A stretch of 38,742 bases of DNA from Candidatus Aminicenantota bacterium (lineage in GTDB: Bacteria; Acidobacteriota; Aminicenantia; UBA2199). Positions 1-8,735 of the stretch are shown in pieces. Location of the stretch: the NCBI GenBank assembly GCA_026393835.1, contig JAPKZK010000105.1:1-38742 (forward strand), in the 5' to 3' direction. How positions within the stretch are numbered: the stretch's first letter is position 1; each line of letters opens with the position of its first letter. A program made the position numbers and the translations under genes. A model generated the notes under the pieces. It ran no database searches and was not told the origin of the DNA. It saw only the letters and a program-made list of their open reading frames with translations.

Positions 1-571
1 TTTTTAAACTTTTGACATCATGGACGCCCGCTAATATCACGCTGTGGAAAGTCGGTTGTCCCGGTTCGTCGCGTTTCAAGTATTTATTTCTCAGCATGCC
101 CAGGAAATCCAGGAATAATTGGTTATTGCTGCTTTTATCGACTTCATCGATTATGAGGACGATTTTTTTCCCGGTTTTTTCTACCAGTTCGCTGATCCAT
201 ACCCCCAGACTATCGGTGCGGTCCGGGATCGGTCGTGATTCTAAAAATTTCATAAGGTCCGTATTTCCTGAGGATTTGAATTCCTGGTTTAACAAAAGGA
301 AAAATGCTTTGATAAATACTGCCGCGTTGTCGAAACCCTCTTCGCCGATGCCTTCAAAGCTTGTGATGATCGGGAAATAGTCGCCGGGAGTTTTTAGAAG
401 CCGGTTTAACATATAGATGGTGGTGGTTTTCCCGTATTGGCGGGGGCGGTTAATGACGAAATAATCGCCCTGTTCAACCATTTTAAATACTTCGTTTATT
501 TTGCCGGATATATCCACCATATAATGTTTTTCCGGTATGCATGCGCCTGTTATATTAAATCTTTTTTTCAT
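1..571 (-). CDS. AAA-ATPase-like/PD-(D/E)XK protein, copy 1 (3' part outside window)
   Basis: The reading frame runs off the left edge, leaving about 190 N-terminal codons. It is nearly identical to the two complete copies at 6879-8456 and 12021-13598. Visible features are the P-loop RPRQYGKTTT near residues 43-51 and a Walker B VLIIDEVDKS near residues 138-147. The start at 571 matches the other copies and has AGGTGA upstream. Residues 79-130 follow the same allele type as the 12021 copy (GFDNAAVFI...AFFLLL) and differ strongly from the 6879 copy. The family (AAA-ATPase_like plus C-terminal PD-(D/E)XK nuclease) is common in multicopy in Bacteroidota and related anaerobes; its role is not established. 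The nuclease domain would lie outside the window, so it is assumed from the copies. Confidence 0.88.
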   Translation of the reverse strand, partial: MKKRFNITGACIPEKHYMVDISGKINEVFKMVEQGDYFVINRPRQYGKTTTIYMLNRLLKTPGDYFPIITSFEGIGEEGFDNAAVFIKAFFLLLNQEFKSSGNTDLMKFLESRPIPDRTDSLGVWISELVEKTGKKIVLIIDEVDKSSNNQLFLDFLGMLRNKYLKRDEPGQPTFHSVILAGVHDVKSLK

Positions 572-593
572 TGCGTCACCTGTTTCGCTTGAT

Positions 594-622
594 ATTATAT
601 CAGAGGAAAGGGTAATATACAA
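594..622 (-). promoter_or_regulatory. Promoter of AAA/PD-(D/E)XK copy 1
   Basis: On the minus strand a -35 box TTGTAT and a perfect -10 box TATAAT are separated by 17 bp, 23 bp upstream of the start codon. The same boxes and spacing precede the other two copies, so each copy seems to carry its own promoter. Confidence 0.55.
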
Positions 623-707
623 GAAATGCTTTTCCCAGGTAAGGAACAAGGACTTCTTTTCCGCAAAAGAATTGACATTGGTCATTGGGAAGGGATTTGA
701 AGGAATT

Positions 708-732
708 GTCATTGGTCATTGGTCATTGGTCA
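708..732. repeat. Tandem 7-bp repeat (GTCATTG, about 3.6 units)
   Basis: GTCATTG is repeated head to tail, with a partial fourth unit; another isolated unit lies at about 680. It sits in the 572-931 stretch, which has no gene. The rest of that stretch holds the upstream region of the AAA copy, a nested hairpin at 746-793 and a ten-base C run near 800. Confidence 0.8.
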
Positions 733-745
733 GCGGGGAGGCGGC

Positions 746-793
746 GCGTGCAGGTTGAAATCGGCGTGTCGCCGAATTTGCCCCTTTGCACGC
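746..793. repeat. Nested inverted repeat between two genes
   Basis: GCGTGCA at 746-752 pairs with TGCACGC at 787-793. Inside it, CGGCG at 762-766 pairs with CGCCG at 770-774 around a 3-base loop. There is no T-run directly after it on either strand, so it is not a standard intrinsic terminator. Confidence 0.5.
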
Positions 794-931
794 ACCGCCC
801 CCCCCCCCTGTTTCTTTTTACTTGCGGTTGCGATTCCTTATTTTGCGAGGCAATAAATTTTAAACTCTGTCTTACCTCCCTTTTCTACCCTTTCTACTCC
901 ATGGATGTCGTTTTCAAAACCAGGGAGTAAT

Positions 932-2251
932 TCAATTAGCGACGGCGATTTGCCGGCCCATCTTAACTTTAGCATCTTTTTGAAGGGTGAATTCTTTAAT
1001 GACGCCGGGTCTGAAAATGAGGCAGTGAGTCGAGCCGCCGTACTGGAAATAGCCTAATTCATTACCTTTTTTGACCCATTTTCCGGGTTTGGTATTTTCA
1101 TTAAAAACACATGAGGATACTTCTCCCATACCGACGGGCATTACGGCCATTAACCCAATTGCAGGATCATCGGCCTGGATGAGTATCATCGCCCGGGCCG
1201 CTGTCTGAGCGATATAGCCTTGCGATAAATCCGGACCGCTGGGGTCTACACCAACAGCTTCCGCTTGCGAATAATATGTGCCCGGTATTAAATATGCAGC
1301 TTTGATGGTACCGGAAACAGGACTGTGCCAACGGTGATAATCAAATGCACATAAAAAAGCCTGGTATACGTCCCCACCTTTAAACTGATCGACGTAAAAT
1401 TTGCCTTCATTGCCAAACATGTCATCCAGGGAATAGGGCTGGGATTTTATCCAGAACCTGTCGGAATTTTTCACATTATTATAGATTTGAAAAATTTGTG
1501 AATCGCAAGCGCTGACAATTACTTTATTATTGCCGGGTTCGGCAATCGGACGCTGTCCATCCTTTAATTCCCTGATAAAGAAATCATTCCAAGAATCGTA
1601 CCCCCAGTAGAGATCTTTAGGGTTGTATTTTTTATATTGCTCCATTTTCAGTTTCTCTTTTGCTTCCGGACAATTCCAGGAAGTTTTTATTACTTCCCGC
1701 GATTCAGGACTCCTGAGGTACGTGGCCCATCTATCAATAATCTTTTTGAACATGGAATTTATTTTTTCATTGCGAAATGCGGCGTACCCGGCAGGGGTTG
1801 CCATGGTATCGATGAGGATGGCGTTGATGGGGAAACCCACCAGGCCGCTGTCCTCATATTTAGGCGCCGTTGTTAAAACCGCATCGATCTTCTCCAACAT
1901 GTCATCGATGTTTTTTAAATGGGGCTTTCTTTCCGAATCCACGCAGTGGCTCTGCTCGATCATTTTAGTGATGTACATTCGTATGATGGGGTCGCTGTTG
2001 ATTAAATTGTTGAATTCGATAATCACAGGGTCCCAGGCTGTACCTCTATCTTTTTTTTCTTTTACCCTTTTTTCAAGATCGTTATACCATTTTTGATACA
2101 GTTCGGGGTGGGTTGAGAACCTGGTACCCAATTCCCATGCTTTTTTCAAAGGGGTTTGTTTTGCCTCCTCGTCAGCGCAAAAGCCTTTAAAGTACCCCAT
2201 GGTTAAAACTAACACACTTAACAAGACAACCAACGTCTTTTTCATTTTCAT
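932..2251 (-). CDS. Exported phosphatidylserine-decarboxylase-family (PsiD-like) pyruvoyl decarboxylase
   Basis: 439 residues. The N-terminus (KK followed by a hydrophobic stretch at about residues 6-19, then small residues before FCADEE) is a signal peptide or lipobox-like export signal. Residues 45-130 resemble the N-terminal domain found in PsiD-type soluble decarboxylases. The catalytic part has WNDFFIRELKDGQRP (221-235), FDYHRWHSP (303-311) and GGST (405-408), the self-cleavage site whose serine becomes the pyruvoyl group. PSD-family enzymes decarboxylate phosphatidylserine; the PsiD branch instead acts on free aromatic amino acids such as tryptophan. The extra N-terminal domain and lack of a membrane anchor favour the PsiD branch, but the substrate is inferred. 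It is last in an operon with a PLP decarboxylase and a C69 hydrolase. The start has GGAG 6 bases upstream. Confidence 0.82.
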   Translation of the reverse strand: MKMKKTLVVLLSVLVLTMGYFKGFCADEEAKQTPLKKAWELGTRFSTHPELYQKWYNDLEKRVKEKKDRGTAWDPVIIEFNNLINSDPIIRMYITKMIEQSHCVDSERKPHLKNIDDMLEKIDAVLTTAPKYEDSGLVGFPINAILIDTMATPAGYAAFRNEKINSMFKKIIDRWATYLRSPESREVIKTSWNCPEAKEKLKMEQYKKYNPKDLYWGYDSWNDFFIRELKDGQRPIAEPGNNKVIVSACDSQIFQIYNNVKNSDRFWIKSQPYSLDDMFGNEGKFYVDQFKGGDVYQAFLCAFDYHRWHSPVSGTIKAAYLIPGTYYSQAEAVGVDPSGPDLSQGYIAQTAARAMILIQADDPAIGLMAVMPVGMGEVSSCVFNENTKPGKWVKKGNELGYFQYGGSTHCLIFRPGVIKEFTLQKDAKVKMGRQIAVAN

Positions 2252-2338
2252 CGTTTTCTCCTTATTTAATATTTGTATTGTAAAAGTTTTTCCCGGGCTA
2301 TACTTTCAAACCCCATCCGCTACGCTAAACCACTTCAA

Positions 2339-4192
2339 TTAATATTCTGTCGGGCCGTCATAGAAGCCGGTGATCTTCAACCAATGTTTCGGGTAATCGA
2401 TTTTTTCCATGACATTGTTCGGGCCGGTGGTAAGGCAGCCGTCATTATATTTAACGATTAACTCTGTTGCCAATTTCCACCAGGCATCGATAACTCCCTT
2501 TGAATTTTTATTACAAAAGTCTATCAGACCCTCAGTATTCCCTTTGGAAAGCACCTCGTTTATTTTTTTGAAGGCCTCGGTCTCCAGCTTTGATTGTAAG
2601 GCTGTAAGTTCTACCATCATATAGGAATAATTGAGGTTGATATAATTGGCGACGAAGTTAAATGCCCACCAGGCGCTGTCTCCATTAAACTTAAAATCAA
2701 GCAAATTCATTGTCTGCATAGATTTAGGAAAATCATCCTCCTTCTTGATTTGGGGATAAAAGGGCATTAAGCAATTGGCGGCCGGGCGATCCAATCCTAT
2801 CCATGATATGCCCACCACAGTTTCTTTATTTTCTATTTTCAATTTCTTCGCTTGATTTATCCACAGTATTCCGCAGCGGTAAATGGAGATAGACCGTTCC
2901 CAGGCGCCCTCGGGTTTGTAGGTGTTTAAATTAAACTCATCTCCCTGGTCAGGGTTAACAGCGTAACGGACCGGGCAACCAAAAGGCCCGGCTGCTGATC
3001 CTACCGTTAAATCGAATTCCGTACCCTCGTAATGATCGCGATATACAGTGGCTATATCCGCTATACTCAACTTTTTAACGGGTTCTTTCGAATTTGGCTT
3101 TGTTGGGTCTGTGGGCAGCGGGATCGAGAATGGGTAATGCCTGGTATAACCATCTTGCACTTTTGGCGACAGATGCAATGATGGATTTACTTTGGAAAAA
3201 GCCCGCCATACCCGCCTTAAAGAATAATAGGGGTTCCCGTATTCGCCGTTACTTACCGTGGGTAACCAATCCAGTTGTCTGGAATTCGTGTCTTTCTTCC
3301 ATTCCATGGCCTCGCATACAGCGAAGAGGTTGGCGGAGTAATAAATTTTGTCGATGGTTTCTTTAGTCTCTTTGGGGGGATCGGATTCAAAATAGAGTTG
3401 TTCGGGATAAAGTTCCTTTTCATCCTTTTGGTTCTGATAAATATCCCGGATGCGGAATTCATTGGTCGCCACAAAAAAATGATCGTCGGGAACGCGCTGC
3501 GCCACCCATATGCCGGATTTTTTTTCAACTTCTTTATCATTTTTCAAGACATAAGCGCACATTTCCATTACCCAGGCTTCGTCTGCGTCGCCCAGCAATA
3601 ATGTCTCGCCCGTTCCGTAATAGCCGTATTCCTTGATGAGATAGGCTATAACCTTGACGGCGTCGAAGGCTGTTTTACATGTTTCCAGGGCTACCCGGGA
3701 AAGTTCGGCGGTGTAAAGAATTCTTTTATTTTTCTCCGGGTCCGGTTGAACTTTTGCGCCGCAGGTACATTCGCCGATCATTAAACCATGTTCATTCATA
3801 ATACCATAACTGGCATCGAAATAGGAATAGGTCTCCTTTGGGGGATTATCTAAGACGTCTTTCAGGAAATCCAGGCTTATGTGACCCAACCGCTTACTCT
3901 CCGCATGGCCTTCGCTTTGTGTTTGATACCCGGGTCCCCTGTCGTCGCCGATATAACGTCTGATATCGGTGGAGTTGAATTCCTTATTAGACCCAAGGCT
4001 GCAATTGTCATAATACACATTCCGTTTTGCTCCTTTCGTTTGCTTTCCTCCAGGAACAAATATGACGCGAGCATCCGTAAGACCATCGTCCGAATGAGCA
4101 ACGATAACGGAACCGTCTACCGTTGCATTTTTTCCGACAATGATTGTTGTACAAGCTAAATTATCCATCCTTATTGACTTTTTATTACTCAT
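2339..4192 (-). CDS. C69-family Ntn-hydrolase (dipeptidase-like)
   Basis: 617 residues. After a short N-terminal stretch comes CTTIIVGKNATVDGS, beginning at Cys14. This matches the PepD/C69 family, in which the cysteine becomes the N-terminal nucleophile after propeptide removal. CGAKVQ, the tyrosine-rich centre and the ATNEFRIR region also fit this family. C69 enzymes are typically about 470-550 residues, so this is a long member. No signal peptide is visible, so it is probably cytoplasmic. Known C69 members hydrolyse dipeptides; relatives in the wider Ntn superfamily act on amides, so the substrate is unknown. The start has GGAGG 6 bases upstream. It lies 41 bp after the PLP decarboxylase and 87 bp before the PsiD-like gene, all in one direction. 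Confidence 0.85.
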   Translation of the reverse strand: MSNKKSIRMDNLACTTIIVGKNATVDGSVIVAHSDDGLTDARVIFVPGGKQTKGAKRNVYYDNCSLGSNKEFNSTDIRRYIGDDRGPGYQTQSEGHAESKRLGHISLDFLKDVLDNPPKETYSYFDASYGIMNEHGLMIGECTCGAKVQPDPEKNKRILYTAELSRVALETCKTAFDAVKVIAYLIKEYGYYGTGETLLLGDADEAWVMEMCAYVLKNDKEVEKKSGIWVAQRVPDDHFFVATNEFRIRDIYQNQKDEKELYPEQLYFESDPPKETKETIDKIYYSANLFAVCEAMEWKKDTNSRQLDWLPTVSNGEYGNPYYSLRRVWRAFSKVNPSLHLSPKVQDGYTRHYPFSIPLPTDPTKPNSKEPVKKLSIADIATVYRDHYEGTEFDLTVGSAAGPFGCPVRYAVNPDQGDEFNLNTYKPEGAWERSISIYRCGILWINQAKKLKIENKETVVGISWIGLDRPAANCLMPFYPQIKKEDDFPKSMQTMNLLDFKFNGDSAWWAFNFVANYINLNYSYMMVELTALQSKLETEAFKKINEVLSKGNTEGLIDFCNKNSKGVIDAWWKLATELIVKYNDGCLTTGPNNVMEKIDYPKHWLKITGFYDGPTEY

Positions 4193-4233
4193 TTTTTTCC
4201 TCCTATAAAATTTATATTTTGGTTATTTTCGCA

Positions 4234-6441
4234 TTACTCATTGCTTTTGCCTTGCATTTCTTTCACAATATCCAGGAGCGACTTTTTGTAAACATCGATC
4301 AGTGTTGGAATGAAATTCCCTTTTTCGGTGGCGGTTAACCATGGACACATGGTGGTGGATGAAATAAATTTCATGGTTGGGGTTGGCTCAGTGGTGTTCA
4401 GACCCAAACGCCGCATATAATTATTGACAAAGGTTTCTCCGTACACATTGGGGTCAAATTCCGAAGTGGTAATAATGAGCGGAGTTTCTTTAACCCGGTC
4501 ACTATCCGGTGATAAGCTGAATTTTTCGAAAATTTTCTGGTTAAACTCATTGGCTTTTACCGGGTCGGTATTTAAATTACCCTGCTTACTCTTGAAGTTG
4601 AACCCATAAGTTATAATGATCTGGTCTGAACCCAGCTCTTTCAGCAAGGCCATAGCTTTTTCATCCCGTATCAATTCATTGTTTTGTTTTGCCACAATAT
4701 GGGTCTTGATATATTGAAGTTGCTTTTCAATCTCTTCCGGAGGGAGCTGTTCTTTTTCCGCGGGAATTTGCTGCACCGGGACAACGATAAATGGATCCTT
4801 CTCATCAGCCATGGTAATCACCGCGGAAAAGAATCGTTTACTGTTAAAAAGCGCCTGCCCCAAAATTTTCCCGTATCCCGAAACATCCGGCCGGATTGTT
4901 TTGTGACTGAGATAAACGGCGGCAGCGGCCGCTCCCGGTTTAGATCCTTCGATGCCGAAAACACCCATGTTGGCATCCAGTGAGCCATGATACACTTCCG
5001 GCGCCAGGAAAGCGATGAGGTTGCGCATACTTTTGTTTCGATAACATAATGCCCCGGCCGGGTAAGGAATATATCCCGCTTTATGGGGATCGATAGTAAT
5101 TGTCTCGACTTTGGGTAAGCACTCATATTGCCGGGTAACATAATCACTCATGGCCAGGGCCGGGGTGTATTGTTTGTCCGGGTCGTTGTCGGTTATTGTG
5201 GGTAAATCCTCAGCTTTTCCCCTTAAGATACTGGCGAAATATCCACCCCAGGCGGAGTCCACATGAACTACAAACTCCATCCCCATTCTTCGGTATTCAT
5301 CGCGTAATTTAAGAACTTCTTCCAGGGGGTCCACTGCGCTTTGTTCGGTTGAGCCCAGGACGACCACCACCATTATAACGGGCTGTTTTTGTTCGAAGCA
5401 GGCATCCAATTTTATTCTAAGATCAGGAATAGACATCCTGGCATCTTCATCCACACTAATATCGATGAAATTATTTTTGCCGATCCCCAGGGCAGCCGCA
5501 TTCTTCGGCCACGAATAGTGCTTGGTGGATGTGCCGATTACCACGGGCTGGGGAATATCCGCCAGGTATTCCCTGTTAAATTTGATGAAACCCATACTTT
5601 GAATAAGGTATTGCTCCACGGCGTTGGATATCACATCTGAACTGATGTGATATTCATTTACAATCTTTTCAGTAATACCCAGGACGATGTCCACATTTAA
5701 ATTGAGCAGTGACCAGGTATCCAGGTTGATTAACACTTCCGGCTTTCCTAGATATTCAACCGTTAATCCTTTAGCATTTGCCATCCTGAAGTCGTTTTTG
5801 ACGGCTTTAGCCAACGAGATCGGATAAAACTTCAAATTCCTGGCCGCCCACATGCCTTCGAAATTAGCGATGGAGCCGTCACAGGTTATGTGCCCCCAGG
5901 GGCGTATGGCTTCGGTATCATCCACTGGAGGAACATCAAATCCGAGCATTTTGCATAAATCATTGCCGACAATGGATTCCAACTGGGATGTTACTGGGGA
6001 AGCTTCCGTAGCCACATTGTTCTGGTTGTAAAGCATGGCGGAAAAATACCCCAATAACCCGGGCATTGTTAAGTCCCAATTCATGTGCGCCTGGTAGCGA
6101 TAGCTGAAAAAAGGGACGGAACCGATGAGTTCATCAAGTAATTCATTAAAATCCAGTTCCAATTTTTCCAGGCTGGCGACATATTCTTCATCCTTCCGAT
6201 AATCGGTGATATATTTGGGATCGCCGGGAAAATAGTCTTTACGGTCCCGGCAGTGGGCATCGACGCCCATTGATAGAAGTTTCTTAAAGAACTCCCGGTT
6301 CTCGGCTTTGGGCCCCAGGAACCAGGCTGCCAGGGAATTTGTCCCGGGGGTTTCCAGGTTTAATCTTTTTAGACCTCTCCTGTCCAGGTAATTTTCTAAT
6401 AACAATTTAAAACGATCTTGATTGGCTGTTGAATGTTTCAT
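4234..6441 (-). CDS. Group II PLP-dependent decarboxylase, tyrosine-decarboxylase-like
   Basis: 735 residues. HVDSAWGG (393-400) carries the aspartate that pairs with the PLP ring nitrogen. TITIDPHKAGYIPYPAG holds Lys454, the Schiff-base lysine, and TKHYSW (307-311) holds the ring-stacking histidine. The DPHKxGYxPYPxG form is the one seen in bacterial tyrosine decarboxylases and the PanP aspartate decarboxylases, rather than in glutamate decarboxylase. The expected reaction is removal of CO2 from an L-amino acid, probably aromatic, giving an amine such as tyramine. The protein is longer than the roughly 620-residue lactic-acid-bacterial TyrDC; extra sequence lies in the C-terminal third. It is the first gene of the operon, with GGAGG 6 bases before the start. 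No amine/amino-acid antiporter is present nearby. Substrate is inferred. Confidence 0.87.
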   Translation of the reverse strand: MKHSTANQDRFKLLLENYLDRRGLKRLNLETPGTNSLAAWFLGPKAENREFFKKLLSMGVDAHCRDRKDYFPGDPKYITDYRKDEEYVASLEKLELDFNELLDELIGSVPFFSYRYQAHMNWDLTMPGLLGYFSAMLYNQNNVATEASPVTSQLESIVGNDLCKMLGFDVPPVDDTEAIRPWGHITCDGSIANFEGMWAARNLKFYPISLAKAVKNDFRMANAKGLTVEYLGKPEVLINLDTWSLLNLNVDIVLGITEKIVNEYHISSDVISNAVEQYLIQSMGFIKFNREYLADIPQPVVIGTSTKHYSWPKNAAALGIGKNNFIDISVDEDARMSIPDLRIKLDACFEQKQPVIMVVVVLGSTEQSAVDPLEEVLKLRDEYRRMGMEFVVHVDSAWGGYFASILRGKAEDLPTITDNDPDKQYTPALAMSDYVTRQYECLPKVETITIDPHKAGYIPYPAGALCYRNKSMRNLIAFLAPEVYHGSLDANMGVFGIEGSKPGAAAAAVYLSHKTIRPDVSGYGKILGQALFNSKRFFSAVITMADEKDPFIVVPVQQIPAEKEQLPPEEIEKQLQYIKTHIVAKQNNELIRDEKAMALLKELGSDQIIITYGFNFKSKQGNLNTDPVKANEFNQKIFEKFSLSPDSDRVKETPLIITTSEFDPNVYGETFVNNYMRRLGLNTTEPTPTMKFISSTTMCPWLTATEKGNFIPTLIDVYKKSLLDIVKEMQGKSNE

Positions 6442-6688
6442 AAAAAACCTCCTTTTTAAAATTTTTGTATTGTCAAAAGTTTAACATACCAAATTTTTTT
6501 AAACAAATAAACAGGGGAACTGATTGTCACCTTACCTTTCATAGGCCTACGGCATATCAAAATTTCCTATTACCAACAACCACACCACAAAGCCTTAATA
6601 CCCGATCAAGGCTCCGATCATTTGCCTATGCGTTCTTTGACGTGTCAAATGATACGCCACTATTATGCGGCCATTCCATTTGAAAGTA

Positions 6689-6771
6689 TATCAACCACAT
6701 TCCAAAATGATATGAAAATCTGACACTTTGACACCGGGGAATATCAACTACGTTCCATGAATATGAAAATC
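6689..6771. repeat. Imperfect direct repeat in a 437-bp gene-free stretch
   Basis: Two copies of about 30 bases, at 6689-6720 and 6742-6771, share TATCAAC-AC-TTCCA and end in ATATGAAAATC. A tandem GCAGATGAAA pair follows at 6841-6860. Apart from these and the leader of the decarboxylase operon, I see no gene or terminator between 6442 and 6878. Confidence 0.55.
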
Positions 6772-6878
6772 GTACAAAATGGGATTTGAAGGAAGGGGAA
6801 AAAATTGGACTGTTCCCTATTTCTAGATGATATAATGGGGGCAGATGAAAGCAGATGAAAATGAAAAAACTGCCTATT

Positions 6879-8456
6879 TCATACCCAGGCGGCAAAGATT
6901 TTTTTACCACCCGTTTCAATTCGTTCGTTTTTCCCAATAAGACCGCTTTCCTTTCTTAAATCGTAAACCAGCAGGTAACCGGTGGTTTCATTTTGCGCCT
7001 CCAGGTAACCGCATAATTGAAGGATTCCTTCCTGGTGATAGGCTTCTCCACGCCATATTTTAAGCTCGATAATGTATTTTTTATTAGCAAACGTGACCAC
7101 GATATCCAACCGCTTTTCTTCGGAAACCCGGACCTCTTTGAAATCAAACCCCCGGCCATTGATAATCGGCCTGATAAAGGCCAAAAATAGGAGCCTGCCG
7201 TTTCGTTCAAGAAACTCCCGGTCCTTTTGGCTGTAGTTTTCTTTCATAAAACCCTGGAATTTAAGGAGGATTTTTTTTATATCCAGGCCGCCGGTTTCAT
7301 CGAGATATTTAGCGGTAAAATGATCCAGTATCGCCTTTCCCGATGTTTCCAGTTTCGAAGCCATGTAATTGTAAATACGCTGCTCATACACCCGGTTATG
7401 AATTTTTGCCTTCCCTTTCTCATCTTTTAAGACGCCGTAAATTTTGCCGAAAAGAATGATTGGGTTATCTGTATTAAATGAATACTCGGCCCCGTTCATG
7501 ATTATATCGAAAACCGATTCATATAGCTCCGGGTTATTTTCCAGGTTCTGAATAAGGCTTTCGTAATTGGTATTGTCTGTGTTAAGAGATATTTGAACCG
7601 CTCTTTCCAGGTCTCCCGCCTGCCATTGGTGGTTATTTTCTTTGGTAGGTAGTATTTTTTCGTGGATAATCTTACACAATTGGCTGACCAGGAAGGGATA
7701 CCCGGAAGTCAAGTAAAACAGTTGTTCGGCAAAAAAGGGAATATCGAGTGTTACCTGTTCTTCTTTCGTATAGTAATCAAGCATGGTCCTGATTTCATTG
7801 GCGGAAAAGGAAAGGTCCACTTCAAAATCAACGGCAATATTCCAGGGGCTGTTGAATTTGGCTTCGGAATCCTTCCTGTATTTGATTTTTAAACTTTTGA
7901 CATCATGGACACCTGCCAATATCACGCTGTGGAAAGTCGGTTGTCCCGGTTCGTCGCGTTTCAAGTATTTATTTCTCAGCATGCCCAGGAAATCCAGGAA
8001 TAATTGGTTGTTGCTGCTTTTATCGACTTCGTCGATCATGAGTACGATTTTTTTCCCGGTTTTTTCTACAAGTTCGCTCACCCATGAATCCAGGTCTTCC
8101 AGGTGAGAAGGTGGGACAATGGAATTCATATACGCCGCAAGATCATGATCGCTTGACGCAATAAACGACTTTTTCATGCGAGAAAAGAATCGATTTATAA
8201 ACAGGAGTTCACTTTTAAATGCTTCTTCGCCGATGCCTTCAAAGCTTGTGTTGATCGGGAAATACTCACCGGAAGCTTTTAGAAGCCGGTTTAGCATGTA
8301 AATGGTGGTGGTTTTCCCATATTGGCGGGGGCGGTTGATGACGAAATAATCGCCCTGTTCAACCATTTTAAATACTTCGTTTATTTTGCCGGATATATCC
8401 ACCATATAATGTTTTCCCGGTATGCATGCGCCTGTTATATTAAATCTTTTTTTCAT
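6879..8456 (-). CDS. AAA-ATPase-like/PD-(D/E)XK nuclease protein, copy 2
   Basis: 525 residues from the start at 8456, chosen because AGGTGA lies 5 bases upstream and all three copies share this start; the open frame extends further only by chance. Domains: P-loop RPRQYGKT (43-50), Walker B VLMIDEVDKS (138-147), an all-helical middle, and a C-terminal PD-(D/E)XK fold with Asp451, Glu464 and Lys466 (LDIVV...YIIELKIW) followed by QLCGYLE. This architecture (AAA-ATPase_like plus PDDEXK_9) is widespread and multicopy; suggested roles include mobile-element or phage-related functions, none proved. Residues 79-130 differ sharply from copies 1 and 3 while the flanks are almost identical, which suggests a swapped segment. 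Confidence 0.92.
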   Translation of the reverse strand: MKKRFNITGACIPGKHYMVDISGKINEVFKMVEQGDYFVINRPRQYGKTTTIYMLNRLLKASGEYFPINTSFEGIGEEAFKSELLFINRFFSRMKKSFIASSDHDLAAYMNSIVPPSHLEDLDSWVSELVEKTGKKIVLMIDEVDKSSNNQLFLDFLGMLRNKYLKRDEPGQPTFHSVILAGVHDVKSLKIKYRKDSEAKFNSPWNIAVDFEVDLSFSANEIRTMLDYYTKEEQVTLDIPFFAEQLFYLTSGYPFLVSQLCKIIHEKILPTKENNHQWQAGDLERAVQISLNTDNTNYESLIQNLENNPELYESVFDIIMNGAEYSFNTDNPIILFGKIYGVLKDEKGKAKIHNRVYEQRIYNYMASKLETSGKAILDHFTAKYLDETGGLDIKKILLKFQGFMKENYSQKDREFLERNGRLLFLAFIRPIINGRGFDFKEVRVSEEKRLDIVVTFANKKYIIELKIWRGEAYHQEGILQLCGYLEAQNETTGYLLVYDLRKESGLIGKNERIETGGKKIFAAWV

Positions 8457-8478
8457 TGCGTCACCTGTTTCGGTTGAT

Positions 8479-8507
8479 ATTATATCAGAGGAAAAGGTAA
8501 TATACAA
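8479..8507 (-). promoter_or_regulatory. Promoter of AAA/PD-(D/E)XK copy 2
   Basis: TTGTAT, 17 bp, TATAAT on the minus strand, 23 bp upstream of the start. It is the same arrangement as at copies 1 and 3. Confidence 0.55.
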
Positions 8508-8650
8508 GAGATGCTTTTCCCAGGTAAGGAACAAGGACACTCCTTAGGGAGGAGCAAAGAACAAATACTCCTAGGTTACTGCCCGAAGGGCTCCTTTTCC
8601 CCACAAGAATTGACATTTCTTTCGATTTATTTTACTTGTCTGCCCCTATA

Positions 8651-8710
8651 CCTCCGGCGGCCAGGGGGCTTTTTTAAAACCCTAATAGGCCCCCCGCGCC
8701 GCGGGGCTCT
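8651..8710. repeat. GC-rich dispersed repeat (inverted partner at 35457-35589)
   Basis: A 25-bp block at 8651-8675 occurs exactly, in reverse complement, at 35565-35589. A second block at 8683-8709, containing the palindrome CCCCGCGCCGCGGGG, recurs with very few mismatches at about 35458-35484. Between the blocks this copy is shorter than the other. It lies downstream of the M14 peptidase gene; 8541-8735 contains no gene. Confidence 0.75.
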
Positions 8711-8735
8711 GAACTCCCTAAAGCTTTTGATTATT

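Noticed and set aside
12..380. Plus-strand frame of 122 codons at the left edge
   Set aside because: It is the antisense shadow of AAA/PD-(D/E)XK copy 1; similar shadows lie over the other two copies.
708..732. Possible CRISPR array
   Set aside because: Units are 7 bp and contiguous with no spacers, and there are no cas genes.
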